Shown one piece after another: positions 1 through 5,326 of a stretch of 5,326 nucleotides of DNA; the stretch's first letter is position 1, and each line of letters starts with the position of its first letter. The DNA is from JAEHDI01 sp035455185 (GTDB taxonomy: Bacteria; Acidobacteriota; Terriglobia; Bryobacterales; Bryobacteraceae), in NCBI GenBank assembly GCA_035455185.1, contig DATIFQ010000001.1:1-5326 (forward strand). Direction: 5' to 3'. Made by a program: the position numbers and the translations under genes. Below the pieces are notes generated by a model. That model searched no databases. It saw nothing but the letters and a program-made list of their open reading frames with translations, and had not been told where the DNA came from.

Positions 1-1213
1 GATAGCCCACGTACCCGTTGGTGTAACCCATCAGGTACCCGTGTGCGGCGGGGCAGGCCGCTTTGACCCGCTTGCCTATAGCGTGGAACAACTCACCGGG
101 GAACGTAACCCACATCAAGTCGCCGATGCGGACGGCCGTTGTCGGCACATGCACGGTGGTCTCGTTGAAGTCCTCGAACAGCTGCCTGTAGGCCACCGGC
201 AGCCGAATATCCCGGCTCTTGACCTCGATCGCGGAGTCCGACGGTTCCGGTGTAAGCGTCCGGTAGACGCGCACGACTTCACGTCCGATTTCGACGCCGA
301 GTGCGCGCGTGGTTTCGATGTTATCGACGTAGCCATCGAGACCGCCGACAACACGCGGGTTGATGTCGCCCGCGGCTCCCTGAACATAGAAAGAGCCGGC
401 GCCTGGAATCTGCTGTTCGACGTACTTTTGCATGCTGCCCATCCACTCAGCGGATACCTTGCCGTTCCTGCCGCCGAGGGATGTGCCATGGCAGGCGTAG
501 TGAATCATGACAGCGAGCGGCTTGCCGGCGGCCGTGTCGATGCGAACTAACTGGACAGCGTCGTCGATAGGTCCGGCTGGATTGGCTCCGAGCCGCATCA
601 CGCCGGCGGGTTCGTAAATCTTTTTCGGCTGGTCGACCTTGAACTTGCCGAAAGACTGGCTACGGGCGTTTTCGTCGAAGGTGAGGATCGATTCTGAGGC
701 TTCCGGGCGGACATGCCGGCGGTTCATCGCCACCCGCGACGTGCCGTCGCCGGCGGCGATCCTGACCGGCACGAGGTTTCCCGCCGCCTGCTTGACGGCC
801 GCCATCAGGGCTTGGCCGAATTGCCGTTCCCAGTTGGTCTCGGCGGCTGCGGAAGGCGAAGGGGCCGCATGGTTGTGGGCGTCACCGATGAGAATGTGTT
901 CCGCCGGAATTCCGGTGGCGTCGGAGATCCTTTTCTTCCAGGTGTCGTGCTCGCGAATCATGATGACGTCGCCTTCGACGAACATGACCTTGGAGCGGCC
1001 GTCATCAAAGACAAGCGCGCGAACGTAGAGCTTGTCGTCGCCGTGGACTCCCTCGGAGGGCGCCCCTCGCATGTCGTAGCCGACCATCATGACCGGCTCG
1101 GTCGGGGTAACGTCCATCTTGGCGAATCCGGCGCGAAGGGTTCCCGCTGATTGGGAGCGGGCCACAACGCAAAAGAGAAACACGACTGCATATACCGTCA
1201 GGATCGTTCTCAT
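1..1213 (-). CDS. Neutral/alkaline ceramidase-like secreted hydrolase, 3' end cut by window edge
   Basis: An open frame of 404 codons runs from an ATG at 1213 off the left edge without a stop. The N-terminus (MRTILTVYAVVFLFCVVARS) is a Sec signal peptide, so the protein should act outside the cytoplasm. The body matches the neutral/alkaline non-lysosomal ceramidase N-terminal family: RAGFAKMDVTP (27-37), GDAHNHAAP (110-118) for the HxH metal motif, HYACHGTS (238-245), GAAGDINP (279-286), FPGELF (371-376) and GYTNGYVGY (396-404). In characterised ceramidases the HxH, HGTS, PGE and downstream Tyr regions bind zinc and the GDxSPN Ser is the nucleophile. Here that Ser is Asn285 and the final Asn is Arg287, so amide cleavage of ceramide is doubtful and the true substrate is unknown. 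It is probably the third gene of the minus-strand operon. A GTG four codons upstream (1225) is an alternative start. Family call strong, activity uncertain. Confidence 0.88.
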   Translation of the reverse strand, partial: MRTILTVYAVVFLFCVVARSQSAGTLRAGFAKMDVTPTEPVMMVGYDMRGAPSEGVHGDDKLYVRALVFDDGRSKVMFVEGDVIMIREHDTWKKRISDATGIPAEHILIGDAHNHAAPSPSAAAETNWERQFGQALMAAVKQAAGNLVPVRIAAGDGTSRVAMNRRHVRPEASESILTFDENARSQSFGKFKVDQPKKIYEPAGVMRLGANPAGPIDDAVQLVRIDTAAGKPLAVMIHYACHGTSLGGRNGKVSAEWMGSMQKYVEQQIPGAGSFYVQGAAGDINPRVVGGLDGYVDNIETTRALGVEIGREVVRVYRTLTPEPSDSAIEVKSRDIRLPVAYRQLFEDFNETTVHVPTTAVRIGDLMWVTFPGELFHAIGKRVKAACPAAHGYLMGYTNGYVGY

Positions 1214-1217
1214 GACA

Positions 1218-1223
1218 TTCCTC
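1218..1223 (-). promoter_or_regulatory. Closely spaced ribosome binding site of the ceramidase-like gene
   Basis: On the minus strand GAGGAA precedes the ATG at 1213 with only 4 nt between, shorter than the 8-9 nt seen for the other genes here. It still favours this ATG over the in-frame GTG at 1225, which would overlap the site. Confidence 0.45.
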
Positions 1224-1286
1224 ACGCTCTTGAGAAGCATACGACAAATGCCGGGGAGCGGCGGACGGACGTTGAGCCGAGCGCAT

Positions 1287-2813
1287 TCAGGCGAGATCGA
1301 GTTCGATCACGCTCACGGATGCCTTGGGGAACGTCCAAGCGGCGGCCTGCGCTGGAATCTGTTTTTCGCGTGGAGCGAAGACGTCCGGCTGGTCCTGGCT
1401 GACAGCCTGACGGGGATCGTCGGGAGCAATCTCAAACACCCTGCCGCCGGTGATTCGGCGGCCCTCGATGGAAAACGACGCCATCACCGGGCGGGACAGG
1501 GCGATGTTGGCCACATGCAGATAGAGGCGTTTCTCCGAGATGCTGGCGGCGATATCGAGGTCCGAGGGCGCGGATGTGACGGTAACTCCATGCTTCCCGT
1601 TATGACGTTTGAACAGGCGCATAATCGAGCCGGCAGGCATCAGGTAGCTTATGCCACGCGGAACCTGAAGCATGACCGCATTGACTGTCCAGCGGACGCC
1701 CTCGAAGTCCGCGCCGGTGGCGATGCGGACGTATCGACCATGGCGCTGATAGATGTTCATCGACCTGGCGTGATAGACGGCCGACAGCCACTCCGCAAGG
1801 ATCGGATGCGCATTGTGGGGGCTGAGGCCAAGATGGCCCTCGGTGACCGCTATGCCGATGCGCGGCGCATACGGCTTGACCACCTCTTCGAGTTCGGCGA
1901 TTCGCGATTCGACATTGTTAGAGAGCTCGAGAAGCTCCTCCCATGCCCGCTCGGGAGCGCGCTGGTACCTGAGACCGCGAAGAACCGTGTCCGGACGGCG
2001 CGGCGACTGACCCATCAGATGTATGGCAACGTAATCCAGATGTTCTCCGGCCCGCTTCAGCACTTCGCCGGCCCACAGACCCTCTTCCTGGATCCTGGAC
2101 TTGTCGCCCCAGCCGATCAACCGGATTGAGGGATCCCGCTGCTTCATGGCGCGGGCGAATTCGGCAGTATGGAGAATCGCCTCGTCCCGACTGAAGCTAT
2201 TCCGGCCGTAGGATGTCTCATTACCGATCTGCCAGAGTTTGACATTCAAGGGTCCGGATGTACCGTGGCTTTTGCGGTCACGGTTGTCCGGGTCATTGCA
2301 ATAAGACACCCAATCCGCGGCCTCACGGGCGTCTCCCCACCGGTCACCCTCGCGCGCCCGCTGGTATCTGGCGTCACCATCGCCCAGAAAGTTCACACAG
2401 TAGAGAGGCTCAGCGCTCACTGCCCGGCACAGCCCAACGAACTCGAGTGTACCGACGCGGTTGGTCTCTTTTCCGCCCCAGACGTAGTTGCGCATCCATG
2501 GCCGCTTGTCCGGCTCACCCACTCCCTCGCGCCACTTGTAGTAGCGGCTGAACAGCCCGCCCCAACGGATCACGTCCGGGCTGAGGTCCCGCACGACGGC
2601 GACGAAGTCTTTCCGCCAGTCGTCGGTGTCGTAATCCCAGGCGGCCTCGACGGAACTGTCGGTGGTACCGAGCGGCTCCATGAACTGCATGTAGAGATGC
2701 GGGGAGATTTCGAAAACCGGTGTGGGATCGATTACGATCGCACCGGCAGAGTGAGCGCTGCGCGCAGTCAGGAGTCCGGCGCCAGCGAGAAAACCGCGCC
2801 TTGTTGGTGGCAT
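1287..2813 (-). CDS. GH51-like alpha-L-arabinofuranosidase homologue, Tat-exported
   Basis: The 508-residue protein begins with a short twin-arginine leader (RRGFLAGAG at 5-13, hydrophobic to about 19, possible cleavage near AHSAGA). The rest resembles family GH51 retaining arabinofuranosidases, which release terminal alpha-L-arabinofuranose from plant or other polysaccharides. Matching blocks are VIRWGG plus YYKW (81-94), ETNRVGTLEFVGLCR followed by AEPLYCVNFLGDG (116-146), EAADWVSYCN (164-173) and VKLWQIGNE (191-199), where Glu199 is the expected acid/base. DYVAIH (260-265) is the strand carrying the conserved His. The expected nucleophile is Glu325 in AVTEGHLG, where the family normally has a DEW motif. 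The C-terminal part (about 380-508) fits the family's beta-sandwich domain and length is normal. The gene starts 26 bp after the upstream gene's stop, so co-transcription is likely. Fold confident; substrate not certain. Confidence 0.88.
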   Translation of the reverse strand: MPPTRRGFLAGAGLLTARSAHSAGAIVIDPTPVFEISPHLYMQFMEPLGTTDSSVEAAWDYDTDDWRKDFVAVVRDLSPDVIRWGGLFSRYYKWREGVGEPDKRPWMRNYVWGGKETNRVGTLEFVGLCRAVSAEPLYCVNFLGDGDARYQRAREGDRWGDAREAADWVSYCNDPDNRDRKSHGTSGPLNVKLWQIGNETSYGRNSFSRDEAILHTAEFARAMKQRDPSIRLIGWGDKSRIQEEGLWAGEVLKRAGEHLDYVAIHLMGQSPRRPDTVLRGLRYQRAPERAWEELLELSNNVESRIAELEEVVKPYAPRIGIAVTEGHLGLSPHNAHPILAEWLSAVYHARSMNIYQRHGRYVRIATGADFEGVRWTVNAVMLQVPRGISYLMPAGSIMRLFKRHNGKHGVTVTSAPSDLDIAASISEKRLYLHVANIALSRPVMASFSIEGRRITGGRVFEIAPDDPRQAVSQDQPDVFAPREKQIPAQAAAWTFPKASVSVIELDLA

Positions 2814-2821
2814 GGCTAGAA

Positions 2822-2830
2822 GCCTCCTTC
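2822..2830 (-). promoter_or_regulatory. Strong ribosome binding site of the GH51-like gene
   Basis: GAAGGAGGC on the minus strand lies 8 nt before the ATG at 2813 and sits entirely within the 26-bp gap to the upstream gene. It fixes the start and supports translation as part of a polycistronic message. Confidence 0.75.
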
Positions 2831-2839
2831 AGGACCCTG

Positions 2840-4579
2840 TCAGCGCTTGTTCCTGGCAAGCTGTTCGATTCGCTTTGCCATTCTTTCGCGAACGGCGAAG
2901 AGCTCTTCGACGTTTCGGGAGAAGGCACTGACATCGACGACCATGCTCTTTACGATTTCGTCGGCGGACTTTTGGTCACCGAGAGACTTGAGCATCCAGA
3001 GATACTCGTAGTCCTCGATTCCTTCCCGGAGCAACTCAAAGCGAATCGAAGAGACGGGACCATCGACGTTTTTCTGTCCGGTGTACCGCCGCACACGGTT
3101 GCCGGGATACAGCAGGGAACCCTCACCGTTGAGGATGCCACCGTTGCTGCACAAGAACCCGCTGAGGTAGGTCACCGGGTCAAGCCACGGGTCGGGCGTT
3201 TGGGACCAGAAGTTGAACGCCCAGTACAGAACGCCGTTCATTCCGTAACGCAACGTGATCCATGGAACCATGACGGGGTCCATCGCCGGCGCGTCAATGA
3301 AGTAGTTCGGCTGGGGGTAAACCTGATCGCAGGAGATATACCAGGTGATTTCGCCGCCCCGGGCCTGCTCCCGGTGGATGGCTTCCTTCACTTCTAGGCG
3401 GTTCAATTCGTTGCCGTGCACGGAGAAATTGTTGGCATAGCCGTTGAGCGCGCCCCACGCCGGATCGTCCGTCACCGGGGCTTCCGTAACTAGGAAAGGC
3501 ACGCCGGGGGCCGCCTCGTGGACGAGCTTCGCCCACTTGCGGGTGTCTTCATAAGCTTGGGCGGTGTTAGGCTCGTCGATCGGACTGTTGAAGACGAGCC
3601 GCTCGAGCCAACCGTTCTTTCGGTAGTAGTCGGCAGTCTGCCGAAGGTACGATCTGACGCGGCGGGCGGTTGCCTCTGAGAATTCGGGTTCGCGGGCGCC
3701 GCGTGCCAATTCCGATGGGACCGCTTCGAGGATCACCCGGCGGGTCTTCCACCGATTCATGTAAAGGTCGTAAGACTGCGCGTCGAACTTCAGGGTGACA
3801 TCGTCGCCGCGCTCGACAATCTCAGGCTGAAGGCCTTCATTGAACCAGGGCTCCATGCGGTTTTCGTAGAGAAACGCGTGATACTTCCGGAGCAGTTCCT
3901 TCGCCGCTGGGGAGCCCGGCGGGACGTTGTGAGTGACGGCGAGCTGGCGGGCGGAGATACCCATGTGAGTGATCAGATGGGTTTCGGCCGGAAGCGCAAA
4001 GTCGAAAACCTTGAGTTTGAGCTTCAGCTCGTTGACCGGCTGGCCGTTGTGCGTGACGCGGATGTTTCCGGCGTAGTCGCCGGCGGGGACGTCCGCGGGC
4101 GTGACAACATCGATCCAGATGGCTCGGTTTTTCACGAAGTAGCGGAACTCGGCGGCCATGCTGAACGGATCTGTCAGAGGAGCAAGCGCGTCCGGCCAGA
4201 AGCCAGTCTCGCCGATAGGACTGGACTTCCCGTAGCAGAGCACGGCGTGCTGGACGTAGAGCCTGATCCGATCGCGCGAAATCCGGCCATTCGACGACAC
4301 GAGGTCGCTTGCCTCGACAAAAAAGCCGGATGCCGCCTGATGGTAGCGGGTCGGGGGAGGAGGAGTGGACACAACGACTTGGAAAGGGAGGTGCTCATTC
4401 TTCGCGCCCGCAACGGAAATCGTCTTGGTCTTTGCGTTCCAAACCAGGTTGGAGTTTTGAGAGGGCTGATCGGGCCGGACTTTGTAGATAGCCGGGGCGG
4501 CCCAAACCTCGATATCGGCTGCATGGACTGGCAGGCTCAACAGAGTCAGAAGAAAGATGAGAACGTGGGTAGGCTTCAT
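2840..4579 (-). CDS. GH123-like / DUF4091 secreted glycoside hydrolase
   Basis: The 579-residue protein has a clear Sec signal peptide (MKPTHVLIFLLTLLSLPVHA, cleavage after residue 20), so it is periplasmic or secreted. Residues about 22-195 look like the N-terminal beta-sandwich, with QVVVSTP (67-73) and VPAGDYAGNIRV (164-175). Residues about 200-480 look like the catalytic barrel, with NSPIDEPNTAQAYE (331-344), ITWYISC (411-417) and YGMNGVLYWAFNFW (445-458). Residues about 470-530 carry the DUF4091 signature, including SIRFELLREGIEDYEYLW (511-528). In GH123 beta-N-acetylgalactosaminidases an Asp-Glu pair performs substrate-assisted catalysis; Asp335-Glu336 fits that pair. DUF4091 proteins are mostly uncharacterised, so GalNAc specificity is inference. 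The frame stays open upstream to 5176, but the signal peptide and ribosome binding site place the start at 4579. It is the first gene of the minus-strand operon. Confidence 0.9.
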   Translation of the reverse strand: MKPTHVLIFLLTLLSLPVHAADIEVWAAPAIYKVRPDQPSQNSNLVWNAKTKTISVAGAKNEHLPFQVVVSTPPPPTRYHQAASGFFVEASDLVSSNGRISRDRIRLYVQHAVLCYGKSSPIGETGFWPDALAPLTDPFSMAAEFRYFVKNRAIWIDVVTPADVPAGDYAGNIRVTHNGQPVNELKLKLKVFDFALPAETHLITHMGISARQLAVTHNVPPGSPAAKELLRKYHAFLYENRMEPWFNEGLQPEIVERGDDVTLKFDAQSYDLYMNRWKTRRVILEAVPSELARGAREPEFSEATARRVRSYLRQTADYYRKNGWLERLVFNSPIDEPNTAQAYEDTRKWAKLVHEAAPGVPFLVTEAPVTDDPAWGALNGYANNFSVHGNELNRLEVKEAIHREQARGGEITWYISCDQVYPQPNYFIDAPAMDPVMVPWITLRYGMNGVLYWAFNFWSQTPDPWLDPVTYLSGFLCSNGGILNGEGSLLYPGNRVRRYTGQKNVDGPVSSIRFELLREGIEDYEYLWMLKSLGDQKSADEIVKSMVVDVSAFSRNVEELFAVRERMAKRIEQLARNKR

Positions 4580-4588
4580 GGCGGCTGA

Positions 4589-4595
4589 TTCCTTT
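4589..4595 (-). promoter_or_regulatory. Ribosome binding site deciding the start of the GH123-like gene
   Basis: AAAGGAA on the minus strand lies 9 nt before the ATG at 4579. The alternative in-frame ATG at 4612 has no such site and would put 11 charged and polar residues in front of the signal peptide. Confidence 0.6.
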
Positions 4596-4694
4596 CGCTG
4601 GCAAGCCCTCATAATCGCACGGTGTGTCACGGGTGGAGGAACCTCACGGCGAATGGGAAATGGCGGGCCGACGGGTGTATTATGCGGGGTCGAT

Positions 4695-4700
4695 GGAGGG
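4695..4700 (+). promoter_or_regulatory. Ribosome binding site of the plus-strand secreted protein
   Basis: GGAGGG lies 8 nt before the ATG at 4709 and selects that start, which is also the one that gives a complete Tat-like leader. Confidence 0.7.
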
Positions 4701-4708
4701 CATAAGAA

Positions 4709-5326
4709 ATGAAACGACGTGAACTGCTGACTGGAAGTCTCTCCGCCGTGGCCGGCGGCCCCTTGATGGCGCGAGCGTTCGCCGGGACGCAGGAACCCGC
4801 TCCCTGCGCTCCATGCGCGCCGGCGCCCTTCCCGGCGGTTGCTTCGCCGGGAGCGAAGCTGCGCATCAAGCCGATCATGACCAACATGATCCATTCCGGC
4901 GTTTGGGAAGGGCCGTGCCGGTTCAACGTGGTCACCGTGGAAAAGGAGAAGGAAAACGTCGCTCGCGGATACGCGAACTGGCAGAAAGTCCTCCGGAGTG
5001 GCGAGCACACCTTCGGCGCCGGCGCCGAAGTGATGGAGCCGTCGCTCGTGACCTTCAACGAGGACTTCACGATTCCGGCCGCGGCGTTCGCTGAGTTGGA
5101 CCGCGACGCACGCAGCGCCGATGCGTTTTTTATCGCACCACAGGGGTCGTCGAACGCGGCGTTCGACCTTGTTCACCGCTTCCGGAAACCCGGCATCTTG
5201 TTCGGAATCAACTGCCGGACGGTCGACGTGGCGGCCTATGCCAAGACGCAGGGCGACGAGATGCTGGTGGTCGAGGACAACGAGGAACTCCGGAGTACGA
5301 TCGATCTGCTGCGGGCACGCAAGATC
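4709..5326 (+). CDS. Tat-type secreted protein of unrecognised family, 3' end cut by window edge
   Basis: The frame is open for 206 codons and runs off the right edge. The N-terminus MKRRELLTGSLSAVAGG has paired arginines and a hydrophobic stretch typical of a Tat leader, with possible cleavage after ARAFA (21-25). A Pro/Ala/Cys-rich linker with CAPCAPAP (33-40) follows, then a mature domain from about residue 50. That domain opens with KLRIKPIMTNMIHSG and WEGPCRF (66-72), then a predicted alpha/beta region containing ADAFFIAPQGSS (137-148) and KPGILFGINCR (160-170). Alternating strands and helices and a 'DAFFIAPQG ... KPGILFG' pattern vaguely recall the N-terminal half of L-fucose/L-arabinose isomerase-like proteins, but I cannot confirm this and assign no function. 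It is divergent from the glycosidase operon and may belong to the same sugar-use locus. Confidence 0.8.
   Translation, partial: MKRRELLTGSLSAVAGGPLMARAFAGTQEPAPCAPCAPAPFPAVASPGAKLRIKPIMTNMIHSGVWEGPCRFNVVTVEKEKENVARGYANWQKVLRSGEHTFGAGAEVMEPSLVTFNEDFTIPAAAFAELDRDARSADAFFIAPQGSSNAAFDLVHRFRKPGILFGINCRTVDVAAYAKTQGDEMLVVEDNEELRSTIDLLRARKI

Larger units (their letters stand above)
4580..4708. promoter_or_regulatory. Divergent intergenic region, presumed promoter region for both transcripts
   Basis: These 129 bp separate the divergent starts at 4579 and 4709 and must hold or adjoin the promoters of at least one transcript. The only AT-rich spots are TGTATTATGC (4676-4685), which gives a -10-like TATTAT for the plus strand, and ATAATC (4611-4616), which reads GATTAT on the minus strand. 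No good -35 box sits at the usual spacing from either, so individual promoters are not called. CACGG occurs three times (4618, 4628, 4645), and an imperfect dyad GTGGAGG-AA-CCTCAC lies at 4633-4647; these could be operator sites. Confidence 0.4.

Noticed and set aside
41..550. Plus-strand open frame of 169 codons
   Set aside because: It is antisense to the ceramidase-like gene, whose conserved motifs fall in this stretch on the minus strand.
1214..1286. Possible terminator between the GH51-like and ceramidase-like genes
   Set aside because: No stable GC stem followed by a T-run is visible on the minus strand in this 73-bp gap, so read-through is the simpler assumption.
1089..2129. Plus-strand open frame of 346 codons
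   Set aside because: It lies opposite the GH51-like gene, has no recognisable domain and is Arg-rich as expected of antisense shadows in GC-rich DNA.
2169..3397. Plus-strand open frames of 216 and 225 codons opposite the GH51-like and GH123-like genes
   Set aside because: Both are shadows of the coding strand, overlap each other, and show no family motifs.
3878..4588. Plus-strand open frame of 236 codons
   Set aside because: It is antisense to the GH123-like gene, whose protein has recognisable motifs throughout; the antisense product resembles no family.
4805..4816. CxxC (CAPC) as a cytochrome c haem site
   Set aside because: The residue after the second Cys is Ala, not His, so it is not a CxxCH haem-attachment motif.
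4580..5176. In-frame upstream extension of the GH123-like gene to an ATG at 5176, giving 778 residues
   Set aside because: The extra part is antisense to the well-supported plus-strand gene at 4709, is low-complexity Arg/Gly-rich, and would bury a clear signal peptide and a good ribosome binding site at 4579.

Overview
The window is GC-rich DNA, dense with coding sequence, and every protein in it appears to be exported. The Tat-type leaders (RRGFLAGAG, MKRRELLTG), the Sec-exported glycoside hydrolases and the ceramidase-like protein fit a polysaccharide- or glycoconjugate-degrading soil or sediment bacterium. Acidobacteriota of the Solibacter/Bryobacter type is my best guess; Planctomycetota or Verrucomicrobiota are possible. 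This taxonomy is inferred from gene style only, since no marker gene is present.

Layout. Three genes lie head to tail on the minus strand and look like one operon read from right to left. The first (4579-2840) encodes a 579-residue Sec-exported GH123-like/DUF4091 glycoside hydrolase. After 26 bp comes a 508-residue Tat-exported GH51-like alpha-L-arabinofuranosidase homologue (2813-1287). After a further 73 bp comes a Sec-exported neutral/alkaline-ceramidase-like protein (starts at 1213), which runs off the left edge after 404 codons. A 129-bp divergent intergenic region (4580-4708) separates this operon from a plus-strand gene (4709 onward). That gene encodes a Tat-type secreted protein of unrecognised family, cut by the right edge after 206 codons.

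How they may work together. Two glycosidase-fold enzymes plus a ceramidase-fold amidohydrolase, all exported, suggest extracytoplasmic breakdown of a glycoconjugate. The founding GH123 enzyme removes GalNAc from glycosphingolipids and ceramidases cleave ceramide, so a glycolipid substrate is a tempting idea. However, the ceramidase-like protein has Asn where true neutral ceramidases carry the catalytic Ser, and the GH51-like protein has an altered nucleophile motif. Both may therefore have diverged in substrate or mechanism. I saw no RNA genes, CRISPR arrays, mobile elements or convincing terminators.
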